Assembly (NCBI GenBank): GCA_030867875.1
Contig: JAOWCC010001751.1
Location: forward strand, 25,164,369 to 25,228,368
DNA: 64,000 nt
Direction of reading: 5' to 3'
Origin: Actinernus sp. WN-2022
Lineage: Eukaryota > Cnidaria > Anthozoa > Actiniaria > Actinernidae
The translations under genes and the position numbers were made by a program. Positions 21,940 to 32,450 of this stretch are shown here, in pieces. Every line of letters starts with the position of its first letter. The first letter of the stretch is position 1. The notes under the pieces are model-generated. The model worked only from the letters and a program-made list of their open reading frames with translations, was not told the DNA's origin and did no database searches.

Positions 21940-22276
21940 TCAGCTTAATAGTACTGAATAGTGCCAACATCCTTCCCTTTTCTTGTTTAATTGGTGCTGT
22001 TCTGTGCTGTTTGGTTGGTGTTGTCGCATGCTTTTATTGTTTGCACTCTAATTCTACTTCAATTATTACTTCAATTTTTAGTCATAGTTTACATAGTTCA
22101 TTATCTATATTCACATTTATTTATAGTCATAATTATACATGTACATGTTTTTCGTTTCATTATATATGAATTGTAACTAGTTTTATTGCATATTTTTGAA
22201 TTGTAACATTGTAAAGTGCATTTGGGCTTTCTTAGGAGAATTGCACTATATAAGAATTAAACATTATTATTATTAA
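21940..22276 (+). repeat. LINE/SINE 3' end with ATT microsatellite tail
   Basis: A T-rich stretch ends TTGCACTATATAAGAATTAA followed by ATTATTATTATTAAA near 22262-22276. A 'GCACTATATAAATAA' terminus with an ATT tail also ends the LINE at 12775 (minus strand, GCGCCATATAAATAA). I read this as a 5'-truncated retroposon 3' UTR. The open frame over 21633-22169 is partly the MITE arm and has no domain. Confidence 0.5.
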
Positions 22277-22371
22277 ATTCCTGTCAAGTGACTTTGCTAA
22301 CCAATGCTACAGTCTGTATTATATTGATAGTAGACGTCACAAGCCTGGAATGGAGACATGAATGCTCTATA

Positions 22372-25065
22372 CATGCCTTTCATAAGTTTTAGTTCCGGTC
22401 ACGAAAACGAGGCTCCAGGTGGTTTGAAATCCAAGATGGCGGACAACTGCTCAGTCTCAGCTAGAAAGTACCTCCGAAAAGGACTCGAAAAGTGTGTTAT
22501 TTAGTAGATCGTACCAGAATTTGGCTTTAGAATCACTGTATTTATATGTTCATGTACCGGTATAGTCTACCATATTTTAACTGATGATTTGCATGAAAAA
22601 TGTCCACGTTTTGGGGAAAATACCGAAATAGTGCGGATGAAACTTTTAAACTATTAACTTTTGTTGAAAATCTCCACAGACCAGTACCACAAAAAGCACA
22701 TGCCGTATGAAATACTGCATTGCTGTGTACACTATGCACTGGAATAACTCTTGAGACATGATTTGTAATGTAAGCCAACCCAAAACTGAGAAAGAGTATG
22801 GCTGATAGTGATACGGTTGCTTGAAATACATTTGTATGACTAACTTATGTTTGTTCAGTTAACGTATAACTTTGAGGAAAGTGGGGGTTTCTTGGTGTTA
22901 CAGATCACCACATATGTAACACAAAGAAAACTATTGTCTTCTACAGCAAAACAATACCCTGAAATACAAAGAACCCTATCCCCAGAAACAATGAATCAAA
23001 CAATGAATCTGCTTCACCAAGAAGCACCAAGAAAAGTGATATTTGAAGTATGCGGGCATCACGCGTCGTATTAGCTAGGCACAGGCATCCCGGAAAAAAT
23101 ATGTTCCCTTGGTGTCAACATACTCAAGAGAAGAGAAATCTTCAAGCATAATTCTGGCTCTTGGAAACAATGATAGCTAGTCAGCTACCAGAATGAAGAA
23201 GAAACTGTTGATGATATTCAATCAATGGGCATCAGCCAGTCAAACGATGAAAATACAGATTCAACTGACCGCTATTGAAAAACCTGCTCGTTTGTCTTCT
23301 TCAAGGAATTAAAAAATAATATTAGTTTCTACACAGGATTCTCATCTTCTAAAATATTTCAGGTCTAGTATGATTTTTATAATGTTTGAGAGAAGGGAGA
23401 AATATCATTTACTGAAATAAATGTTTAATCAAGGCTAACAGTAATATGGGAAGGGAATACCACTTATAAACAGTGGCTATATATACAAGCAATTCAGGTC
23501 AATAAAAATATGAAAACATTAAGTACTAAATAAATTGTAACAAAATATTAAAACTATTAACTGGTAAAATAGGTGTTAACTAAGTGGTGGTTGAAGGTGA
23601 TATTAAAATTAGTCCACATGAAATTGGGGGAATCATAAGATGAGTGATAATGTATGTAGGGATAGCAGGGTTTTAGCCCAGAAGGTTTGGAGTAAGGTGA
23701 AGCAAAATCAGAAATGAGAAAAACACTAAAAAAAGGAAAATTATGAGTAGTGAATGCATATATATTCGAGTGAGAGCTGCTAAATAAACAATAACTGATA
23801 TAACAATGTGGTGGCGTGATATGAGAGTGAAGGGAGTGGGGGAAGTTGCTTGGAGAAAGGAGGGCATTGGCACCCCTGCCCCATCTCCCCTTATTTGACT
23901 GGCTAAAACTCTAGATAGGGTGAGCTAATATACCACACAGAGCATGCAGGGATAGGGGAATAGGAACCACTACTAATTACAATCAGTTTGTGCTAAGTTT
24001 CTTATTATATATAATTATCAAATTATCAATAATTGCACAAAAGAATATTCTGTACAAAACGTATTAGTGTTAAAAAAATGAATTTCAAAAAGCCCAAGCA
24101 GTGTCCAAAAGCCTTTGCTAGATATATTCTAACTACAAATAAACTTATTTTAATGGTATATGAATAATAAAATCAATATTGTATGCTGTTACACAATAAT
24201 GTAAGTGATACAAAGTCAGGGAATATACATTGAAGGGTAGGTATGAATTGTATACAATGTGAAAAAAGGGTATGAAAAAAATGAAATTTACCATATAAAG
24301 GGTAGGGATAGGGGAAGGAAAACGTGCTATCATTCTTTATTAATGTAAAAGTTCTGTACAAAATTTAAGCGAAAACGGCTTTGGGGAACTATGAACGGAT
24401 AAACCATATTCTAACTGGAACTACATGTATGTATGGATGTTTATCCAGTATAATGGCTGCTGTTTCGGTATACTCGTTGCCTGCATCTTAATTATCAGTT
24501 GACTCCAGCTTTTTCCAATGTTTGTTTTCTGTTAGGTGAACAGTAGTTACATTTCCCATTGATAGCACTTCACTTGCTGTATTAAATAGCAAACGAGATT
24601 AGATATCATGACATGAGCTTATTAATAAAACAGCCTATCAGAAATAAACTAAAATTTACTTTGCACCTCATAAATCACTTTGCCTCAATTTTAGACCACA
24701 ATACTAATTTACTTTAGCCAGAAGATATTTCCGACTCCTTTAAATTAGCTTAGATATCTTCAATGGAAAGATGCCCCTGAAATAATTAATATCATCCTCT
24801 GTAAGCTGCAAACTTTTTTTAGATTTGCAACCTGTCGGGTGTACATTGTTCGCTAAACAATATACTAAAATAATGCAGACTACACATGGACATAAATACA
24901 GTGATTCTAAAACCAAACACAGGTACGATTTACTGAATAACATACTTTTGGGAGTATTTTCGGAGGTACTTTCAGGCTGAGACTGTGCAGTTGTCCACCA
25001 TCTTGGATTTCAAACCACCTGGAGCCTCATTTTCATAACTGGAAGTAAAACTTATGAAAGGCGTG
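22372..25065. mobile_element. 2.7-kb inverted-repeat DNA transposon remnant
   Basis: The left end (22372 on: CATGCCTTTCATAAGTTTTA, then GAGGCTCCAGGTGGTTTGAA, ATCCAAGATGGCGGACAACT, GTACCTCCGAAAA) is matched in inverted orientation by about 24955-25065. The arms are about 110-120 bp with roughly one difference in ten. A TA dinucleotide flanks each end. The interior is AT-rich with short open frames; one at 22847-23074 is followed by more coding-like sequence in other frames, but I recognise no transposase. Non-autonomous or decayed; superfamily unknown. Confidence 0.65.
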
Positions 25066-25334
25066 TATTGAGTTACTGAATACGAAAAAACCCAATCACA
25101 TGTACCCTTAGAAATTGCTAGCCGAGCAACAGACAAAGTGGACTTTGGAGCGGGTAAACACCTGACGCCAGACTAAACATACCAACGTAACCCGAGGCCT
25201 TACGGCTCCATTAACTAAATTTAATGACCCAGAGCTCCTACATGTAAGTGACACGTGGTTAAATAAAGTATTGTATCGTATTGTGTCCCGTGGGTAGACC
25301 CCTGGGTAAGCCGATGATAACACAGATAACCTAC

Positions 25335-26024
25335 CCTATCTCCAAGCCTGTCTTTCATCCTGTTGCTGATCTGCTGAGATCCTCCAATAAACTTACTTTC
25401 TTCCTCGGCGTTACCAGCTAACCTCAACACCCAATCCGCGGATTTCATAATCCATAGATAATAGAGCAGCGACATGTCCCAGGGCTCGGCAGCCATGGAA
25501 AGGTGGTATGTCTGAACCATACGGAATTTGCAGTAGTTAGTCCAGCAGTTCTTATTCAGGAATTCTTCCACTGTCGTGTGATCCCATTCCAGGGCTTTCG
25601 GTGCATCCCAAGGAGCATCCAGTGGAACTGAATCACACATTTTTACAAGCAACCTAACAAGGTTGAAATAATCCAAGATTGCGATGGGATTCCATGTTGA
25701 GACCTCACCATCGAACTCTCGTATCGTGCCATTCAGGTACTCCGATATCTTCCCCTTGAAATAAACCCTGTAGGTCTCTACACCAAGCTCCTTTGCAAGG
25801 CGTAGAATGTGATTTTGAGTTTGGCCAACATAGGCCCCGCCTAGATCTGCGTACTTGAATCGACTATCTATCAAGGTGTTTGTCCTGCCACCAACGCGAT
25901 CACGTGCCTCTAAGACAAGTGTATCTATATATTTTTCCTGGAGGAGTTTCGCAGCACAGAGACCGCTAATTCCACCTCCAATAACTATAACATCAACACT
26001 TCTCTCAATTTTCGTGTCCTCCAT
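25335..26024 (-). CDS. Monoamine oxidase-like copy A, exon 1 with start codon
   Basis: This 690-bp exon starts at ATG (26024) and ends after exactly 230 codons at AGG before the GTAGGT donor. It encodes a short N-terminal lead (MEDTKIERS), then the FAD-binding Rossmann motif DVIVIGGGISGLCAAKLL (residues ~10-27), LVLEARDRVGGRTNT (~37-51; Glu binds the FAD ribose in relatives), DLGGAYVGQTQNHILRLAKE, YLNG, WNPIA, PLDAPWDAPKALEWD and FIGGSQQIS near the end. The order and spacing match vertebrate MAO-A/B and the exon has no stop or frameshift. Known relatives are mitochondrial outer-membrane enzymes that deaminate biogenic amines; the substrate here cannot be read from sequence. Intron 1 is about 17.3 kb and full of transposons. 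The start is supported by homology reaching the first residues. Confidence 0.93.
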
Positions 26025-26067
26025 TTTGCTTTTTGGTTTTTTTTTCCCATCATGCTATTGTGCGCGT

Positions 26068-26200
26068 GTTACATAGTCGAAGGGAGTTTGGGAGAATTCT
26101 CAAGTTGTTGTGTATACCCCGAGACCGAAGGTCGAGAGATTACACAAAAACTTGAGAATTCTTCCAAACTTACCCGAGTGTTTGCATTAGGCTATGTAAC
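26068..26200. repeat. Palindromic MITE just upstream of the MAO-like start codon
   Basis: The left arm GTTACATAGTCGAAGGGAGT then GGGAGAATTCTCAAG is mirrored by CTTGAGAATTCTTCC and ending GCTATGTAAC at 26200. The arms are about 50-60 bp around a central GAGACCGAAGGTCGAGAG. It begins 44 bp upstream of the copy A ATG, so it lies in the 5' UTR or core promoter region. Confidence 0.75.
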
Positions 26201-26609
26201 CACGGTAAACGTTTTCTAATTCTTTTATAAAATAGACGCAAGATTGAGCGCAAAACGACAAATTCTCCATACCTTGTAAAATGTCAATCTCTGCGTGCGA
26301 AGCGGCATGGAACAAGAGGCGAGAGAAAGCACTAAGTGTGATAGGAAAAGCTCAAAATATTGATCCATATCGGGCTAGGCTTACAACGAAAATCGTCCTG
26401 AATTACGAAAATCTACACGAAAAGCACTTATAAAACAAAGCTGCCGAGAATTCAAATACGAACTGGACCACACTCGCTCCCCGCACACAAACGTCTGAGA
26501 ACTCGAGCCACATTTTGTGTTCCGTGACTTTATACGGATTGTTTATTTTGACCAATCAAATTGCTAGTTAGGTTTTTTCCCTTTAGCCCAAACATAATTA
26601 ATTACTTAA

Positions 26610-27447
26610 AGGCTGGTTTTCACTAGCGACGGAAGCGTAAGCGTAAGCATAAGAAACTAATGTTCTTGTGAAAATCAACACGACGGAAGCATAAGCATAA
26701 GCCTCGTTCAGAAGCGAAAACCTCGCTTGCAAACTATATTTACATTGCAAAGGGCCTGAGAATGAGTATTCTAATTGGCTAAATTCATCTGCTTCCGCTT
26801 CTGCTTACGTTTGACTAGTTTTCACTGGAACGGAAGCGACGGAAGCAGAAGCGGAGAAGTAAAGGCTGGTTTTCACTAGCGACGGAAGCGACGGAAGCAG
26901 AAACGTAAGCGTAAGCGTAAGCATAAGAAACTAATGTTCTTGTGAAAATCAACACGACGGAAGCATAAGCATAAGCCTCGTTCAGAAGCGAAAACCTCGC
27001 TTGCATGCTATATTTACATTGCAATGGGCCTGAGAATGAGTATTCTAATTGGCTAAATTCATCTGCTTCCGCTTCTGCTTACGTTTGACTAGTTTTCACT
27101 GGGACGGAAGCGACGGAAGCAGAAGCGGAGACGTAAGAAGAAGGAAACCTTCCGTTCCTTACGCTTATGCTTCCGTCGAGCTTACGCTTCCGCTTACGTC
27201 TCCGTTTCTTGGTTTTCACTAGAACGTAAGGCTCCTTACGCTTACGCTTACGCTTCCGTTTCTGCTTCCGTCGCTAGTGAAAACCAGCCTTAAGAAGAAG
27301 GAAACCTTCCGTTCCTTACGCTTATGCTTCCGTCGAGCTTACGCTTACGCTTACGTCTCCGTTTCTTGATTTTCACTAGAACGTAAGGCTCCTTACGCTT
27401 ACGCTTACGCTTCCGTTTCTGCTTCCGTCGCTAGTGAAAACCAGCCT
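26610..27447. mobile_element. Harbinger-like MITE, outer copy, split by a sibling
   Basis: The left half (26610-26862) begins AGGCTGGTTTTCACTAGCGA and is rich in GGAAGCGTAAGC-type hexamer repeats. The right half (27294-27447) ends CGTCGCTAGTGAAAACCAGC at 27447. Together they form a 407-bp element interrupted at a central TAA. The hexamer-like runs (AAGCGTAAGCGTAAGC and complements) make the arms self-similar. TWA target use suggests a PIF/Harbinger-type element (inference). The outer flank on the right does not show the expected TAA. Confidence 0.8.
26863..27290. mobile_element. Harbinger-like MITE, inner copy with TAA duplication
   Basis: A complete 428-bp sibling runs from AGGCTGGTTTTCACTAGCGA at 26863 to its complement ending at 27290. 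TAA flanks it on both sides (26860-26862 and 27291-27293). Its own uninterrupted centre reads GCGGAGACGTAAGAAGAAGG, the same centre that the outer copy has on either side of the insertion, so the insertion point is exactly the central TAA of the sibling. No coding capacity. Confidence 0.85.
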
Positions 27448-27689
27448 ACTTGATTGGCTGATTATTTTTACTTCCATGTCTTCGTCTCCTCTCAGTCGCC
27501 TAGACAACAGAAAATAACTTCAAAACGCTCAGAGGTTGCCAAGTGGTCAAAAAACGATATTTAATGCATAAAATTTGGTTTTTGGCAATGGATTTCGAAT
27601 ATCTCCAAAAGAAAGATCTTCACGTCTTTCCCGTCTCCACAAAAAAACTCTGCTTTGGTGGCAAGAATACTCAGTTCAGCTGTGAAGGT

Positions 27690-28233
27690 TTTCACAATCT
27701 TCAGGGGGCATGTGATAATCTCAGATAAAGTGGAATCACTTATGATTAAAATTAAGGTTGGCAAATCTTGGATTCTGGTTGCTGGCTTATACAGACCCCC
27801 AGTGTCAAGAAGTGTGTCTGGAATCAGGAACTTTATAATCCATCCCATTGCCACGATATGCTATTTTGGGGTGACTTAAACTGCGATCTGTTACATTCTG
27901 ACCTCAAATTGGTAAAGGTCTACTGGACTTATGCGACATCTTTGACCTCGATTGTTTAATTAAAGAGCCTACTAGGATAACTTAAACCTCTGAGTCATTG
28001 ATAGATGTCATATTGACTAACAACAAGCGCCGTTTTTTGTCTTCAGGAACAATCGAACCCCATGTTAGTGATCATAAACTAGTCTATACCATCATGAGAG
28101 CAGTAAGTCTGCCTTTCTGAAAAGGTCTAGGAAGATCACCTGCAGAAGCTATAAGAACTACAACAAAGACGTTTTTGTATCTGATCTTGCTACGGTTCCA
28201 TTTCATATTGTATCCATTTTTGATGATCCAGAT
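27690..28233 (+). pseudogene. CR1-type LINE, 5' part: endonuclease remnant
   Basis: Frames switch, but the plus strand shows apurinic-endonuclease blocks: DKVESLMIKIKVGKSWILVA, GLYRPP (27780 region), FWGDLNCDLL (27870) and, near 27990-28095, SLIDVILTNNKRRF followed by EPHVSDHKLVYTIM, where the Ser-Asp-His is the catalytic end motif. The element is then cut at 28233 by a gypsy retrotransposon and resumes at 33928. Several frameshifts precede the break. The region 27448-27690 shows little beyond degenerate continuation. Confidence 0.8.
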
Positions 28234-28360
28234 TGTAAAGTCCGTCTCTTTAATGTAAATAAACACACATACAAACTGATCTTGTGTCCGCCATCTTGCT
28301 TTTCCCCCAAACTCTCAACTTCTAACTAATACGTGGTCTAAACCGGAACTAGATATTACA
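28234..28360 (-). repeat. 3' LTR of the gypsy element (127 bp)
   Basis: It matches the LTR at 33781-33922 except for one substitution (CCATCTTGC versus CCATATTGC) and a 15-bp deletion between AATACGT and GGTC. It is preceded in element orientation by the polypurine tract at about 28361-28375. Confidence 0.93.
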
Positions 28361-28375
28361 TTTCTCCCTTTCTTT
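28361..28375 (-). other. Polypurine tract of the gypsy element
   Basis: In element (minus) orientation the sequence directly before the 3' LTR is AAAGAAAGGGAGAAA, a purine-only run in the place where plus-strand DNA synthesis is primed in LTR elements. Confidence 0.8.
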
Positions 28376-28499
28376 GGAGATACTAAATATCAATGAACTG
28401 AATGTTTTGATGTAATAACTGCTAACCTGAATAACAATGTATATGTAAAGTCCTTTACTGAACTAAATGTTCAGTAACATCTGATCACAGTATCTTCAA

Positions 28500-28856
28500 T
28501 GTACCTATCTTTTAGGTAAAATGGTCTGCGTCTGTTCCTATGTGGTCTTGTTCCAGTACTTTGATCCATCTCCTTGTTTGGTTTCAGCTTCTGGGTCTGT
28601 GCTGCATCATCTTGCTGGATCATTTCTAGTTCCCTTTCGGGTTGTGCTTCATGTGACTCTTGTTCTGGGTTGGTGTCCAGAAGTACAGTTTCTCTCCAGT
28701 CTTCAGGGTCATGTTTCTCATCTGAAGTCAGTTCCTCCTATTTCATGTTTCCAATTACAGCATTAGCAAGCTTGAAATGACTTGCATCTCTACGCACCTC
28801 CCGTCCATCAGTAACTCTCCTGGCTGCAACTGTCGAACCTTCTATCTTGAATATAA
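28500..28856 (-). pseudogene. Gypsy pol C-terminal tail
   Basis: The minus strand reads RRVTDGREVRRDASHFK, then an acidic, polar tail (EDWRETVLLDTNPEQESHEA), ending RRRPFYLKDR, the arginine-rich 'P-x-YLKD' end seen in related gypsy polyproteins and also in the element at 40160. One stop lies within it. It is separated from the integrase by the LINE insertion at 28857-29705. Confidence 0.75.
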
Positions 28857-29705
28857 TATAGAATGATGGTTCATAGGCTGTAGACCATTTGTTCCTCTTC
28901 CTTGCCAAACTCTATTATGCTCTAATATACCCATTCTTGATATATGGTACTCCCAGTGATAGCTTGGGGTAATACATACCCAACAACTGTCCAGCCTCTT
29001 ATTGTACTACAGAAAAAGGCTGTGGGAATTATGACATTTTCAAAGTTTGACGAGCATTCAAGTCCTTTATTTAAAATATTGAATATTATAAAGCAAACTG
29101 ATCTCATTACCTTCCATATTGCAGTTTTTATGTTCAAGTTTCACAATCAACTTCTACCCTCTGTTTTCAATACTTTTTTCACTTCAGTCAAAAGTGTCCA
29201 CAGTTATAATACACGATCTGCAGCAAAACAGTCTTATTATCTTCCTAAAGCTAGAACCAATTACGGATTATTTAATATCAGATTTCAAGGACCAAAAGTT
29301 TGGAATTCATTTGAAGAACATATTAAGTCTTCCTCAATTCGACAGTTTAAGCAAAAACTAAAAAACGAATTTCTAAGCAAATATTAGCTTAGTTCAGACA
29401 TTTTAAATATTAATAGCAACTACTGTTTTTTAAGATAACAAGACTGGTTTCCTCCTCCCAAATATATGTATCTATAATATTTATGGTATAAAATAATAGA
29501 ATAAATAGGTAGAATTTTCTGTGTGTATCTGTGTGTGTTTTTTATTTCTCCGACCTAGTAATTTAATTCAGTTATGTAAACTGGCTCCCTGGCATTTTTA
29601 GCTTTCTAGTTATTTCAGGGTGCCAGTACTCTTTAAATATTCCAATTTCTTTTTTTCTCTAAATACTATATGTAAGTAATAGGGTAAATAAAGTTTTTGT
29701 TGTTG
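28857..29705 (+). mobile_element. LINE 3' fragment inserted in the gypsy pol gene
   Basis: On the plus strand, LAKLYYALIYPFLIYG near 28900 is followed by an open block (28944-29387): VIAWGNTYPTTVQPLIVLQK, KAVGIMTFSKFDEHSSPLF, VHSYNTRSAAKQSYY, GPKVWNSFEEHIKSS and a stop after LSKY. This is the thumb/C-terminal region of a CR1-like LINE. A 3' UTR follows, ending AATAAAGTTTTTGTTGTTG near 29705. The left boundary (about 28857) is set by the end of gypsy similarity. The last block is uninterrupted, so the insertion is not very old. Confidence 0.85.
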
Positions 29706-30500
29706 TTCCTCTGTGTGAGAAGGACATAATCTCCAACAACAAAGTTGTGCTCTTTAGTGTTTCTGTTTTCAGCTCCTTTCTTCAGTTTCTTCTTGTATTC
29801 GTAGTCTCTCTGGTTGATAAGAGACTCTTGGATGCTTTCATAAGAATTTTCCCTTGCCTGGTAGTCCAGCTTAGTTCGTACTTGTCTATTCATCAAGGCC
29901 TCATATGGTGTGATACCAGTTGCTGGGTGTGGCGATGAACATTTCGTGTACAGCAAGGAGGTGTGCTATTTGCTCTGTTTTGTTTAGAACCTTCATGAAG
30001 CTTTCAGCTTCCCCATTCGCCCTGGCATGGTCCGGTGTGACACGATGGTGGTGGAATCCCTCTTCCTCTGCAAAGCTTTCAAACTCTTTTGAGTTGAACG
30101 GTGGTCCATTGTCGCTTTCTCCCCGTCGGGGTGTACCATGAGTGGCAAATGTCTTTTTGAGTCTTTCCCTGGTTGGCTTGAATGCTGTTGAGTAAACTTT
30201 CTCAACCACTGGATATCTTGTCCTCTTGTCAATGATCACCAGATCGTAGTGCCCATCTGGGTATGGACCACCAAAGTCCACAGATACAACATCCCATGGT
30301 TTCTCTGGTATGCATGTCATCTTAACTGGTTCCTGGGTGTGCTGCTTGGTTGTCACCTGGCACTCAAAACACTGACCGATGATTTGTTCAACCAAACTGT
30401 TCCTCCCTGGAAACCAATATTTATTCCTCACCATTTGCTTGGTTTTGCTCATGCCTAGATGTCCAAGGCTGTGCGCTGCTTTGACAACCTTCCTCTGCAA
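29706..30500 (-). pseudogene. Gypsy integrase
   Basis: The zinc-binding HHCC region (AHSLGHLGMSKTKQMV ... QCFECQ) is followed by the catalytic core: VVSVDFGGPYPDG (first Asp), ESDNGPPFNSKEFE (second Asp) and ARANGEAESFMK (Glu), so the DDE triad is present. The frame breaks near 29930-29900. The continuation reads TGITPYEALMNRQVRTKL and ends at VGDYVLLTQR where the LINE insertion begins. The core is intact but the protein is truncated and frameshifted. Confidence 0.88.
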
Positions 30501-30858
30501 GCATGTGGGTATGATGATTCAGTTTCCTCTGAAGATGATTCTGTCTACCATGTACAGCTCCTGTCTGATTGGGTAGAACGGCATTATGTCAGGATCCTTT
30601 CTGTGCTGTTCCCAGTCCCCTTTTAGAATTCTGTGATCCAGTTTCTTTAGTTGGTTGTCTCTCGTGGTTTCCTCTCTCGTCCGGTCTAGGATAACTGCAT
30701 GTTCTGTTATGATGACTTGCTTGACCATTGCCTCCATCGTGTCAGTGCTTGTCTCTGGTAGTGGATGTCGGAACAAGAAGTCTAGTGGGTCATTCTCGTC
30801 TTTACCTGTTCATATACCAACTCAAAATCCACATCTTGCATGTCCATGACCCATCTTT
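30501..30858 (-). pseudogene. Gypsy RNase H to integrase connector
   Basis: The minus strand reads MFRHPLPETSTDTMEAMVKQ, then KKLDHRILKGDWEQHRKDPD, PFYPIRQELYMVDRIIFRG, the connector that normally precedes the HHCC region. A frameshift near 30520 and disrupted sequence near 30790-30860 separate it from its neighbours. Confidence 0.75.
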
Positions 30859-31930
30859 CTATCCTTGGTGGTAGCCGTTTTCAGTTTCCTTGTTGAACAT
30901 CGGCACGAGTGGCTTGTGCGCTGTGACCACCTTGAATCTTGGAGCTCCTAGGAAGTACATGCTAAATCTGTTCTTAGCCCACTTCACTGCAAGGGCATAT
31001 TTTTCCGTCTGGCTGTATCTCTTCTCTGTATCTGTCATGGTGTGACTGATGTAATGGACTGGCTGAAGACCTCTGCTTGTCTCTTGGAATAGTCCAGCTG
31101 ATAGTCCTTCATGGTAACTAGCCTCTGTTCTTACTATAATTGGCTTTGCTGGGTCACAATATGCCATGGTGTCTTCTTCATTTGTGATGCTTTCTTTGAG
31201 CTTCCTGAATGCATTGTCCTCTTCAGTTCCCCATTTGAACTTGGTGTCCTTGTGAGTTAGTATTCTCAGGGGTGCTGTTAGTGATGAGTATCTTGGGATG
31301 AACTTAGATAGGTAGCCAATCATTCCTAAGAAGCTTATGACTGCTCCTTTGGACTCTGGTAGTTTGCTCTCCTTTACAGCACGAACCTTGTCTGGTGTCG
31401 GCTTTAGCCCTTCTCCGGTGAAGCGATATCCATATAATTCCAGCTCCTCCACTCCACATTGGCACTTTTCCAAGTTCAAAGTGATTCCAAAATCAGCAGC
31501 TCTCTGTAACACTTGCTATAGTATCTCATTATGCTCTTCTATGTTGCGTCCTCCTATCAGTATGTCGTCACGCTGATTGTATGTCCCCAAAGATCCTCTG
31601 CATCATCTCGTCAAACAGATCCTGGGATGATCTGGCTCCGAATACCAACCGCCGTGGTCTCATGTTACCCCAGGGTGTGCTGAATATTGCTACTGCTCTT
31701 GACTCTGGGTCTAGTTGCAGCTGATGGTATCCCTGCCTGAGGTCCATCTTGGAAAAGACTTTACAGTTGTGAAACTTGTGAGTGAAATCCTCAACCACAG
31801 GTCCTTGTGTGATTCGATTTCTCTCCATGTGCTTGTTTGGAACTCTTAGGTCCACACTGGCTCTTATCATGTTTGGTTTGAGCTGATCTTGATCCACTTT
31901 GCTGAACCTTGGTTTTGGTTGTACAACCAA
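30859..31930 (-). pseudogene. Gypsy reverse transcriptase and RNase H, catalytic residues lost
   Basis: RT block 31930-31568: VVQPKPRFSKVDQDQLKP, IRASVDLRVPNKHMERNRIT and FSKMDLRQGYHQLQLDPES (motif A Asp present), then DLFDEMMQRIFGDIQ. A frameshift follows near 31577, and the catalytic segment reads QRDDILIGG in the other frame where relatives have an aromatic or aliphatic-x-Asp-Asp. Block 31512-30859 continues with LEKCQCGVEELELYGYRF, FLGMIGYLSKFIPRYSSLT and the RNase H. In the RNase H the usual T-D-A-S is R-T-E-A-S and the usual T-D-H is T-A-H, so two active-site Asp residues are replaced. Confidence 0.85.
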
Positions 31931-32010
31931 TGGAGAACACCATGTGGCTGGCTCCCCCTGTGGTACTTCTTCAAAGATTCATTCCCTTACACCTTGGTCC
32001 AGCCATTCCT

Positions 32011-32449
32011 TCAGTGGTTTTTGTAGGTAGTACGATACTGGTCGTGGTTCTGGGCAATAGGTACTGCCTCTGGCTTCATGCTGAATCTTGCATAGATATC
32101 TTTGTTGTTCTTGATGTCTCTTATCTTCCCTATACCTTCAAATACATTCTTGTACCTGTTAGTGATCTCCTTGAGTTGGGTGTTCACGTACTGTCTTGTC
32201 ACTGCTGAGTACTTTAATATCAGCACTCTCGTCTGGGATTCTTAGGTGGTTGGTTGCTGCTAGCAACCCTTCTGGCTGGATGTGCAGCATGCCCAAGTCG
32301 ATAAGAGTAGCTCTACTCAAGAGTGGTGGTGAGTTGATTCTCCCTCTAACAACGACGAATTTCGTTTCCACCCCCCGATTCTTGTTTTTCACTATCTTAT
32401 TAAACCCTCCCTTCCCTGATAGTTCATCCTGAAGAGTCTTTACTCTGGT
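32011..32449 (-). pseudogene. Gypsy protease C-terminal part and linker to RT
   Basis: Two overlapping open blocks (32392-32159 and 32226-32011) read RGRINSPPLLSRATLIDLGM, then VKVLKYSAVTRQ-like and TQLKEITNRYKNVFEGIGKI, the stretch between retropepsin and RT in gypsy elements. The switch between blocks marks a frameshift near 32190, and a further gap lies at 31931-32010. Confidence 0.65.
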
Positions 32450-32450
32450 T

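Noticed and set aside
21633..22169. 178-codon plus-strand frame
   Set aside because: Its first half is the arm of the TTAA MITE and its second half the GATC array and a retroposon tail; it spans three unrelated repeats.
26815..27024. Tyr-Ala-rich 69-codon open frame on minus
   Set aside because: It is a by-product of the GTAAGC/GGAAGC hexamers in the nested MITE.
27543..27728. Start of a host gene before the LINE
   Set aside because: The frame continues into degenerate endonuclease sequence of the LINE and has no independent support.
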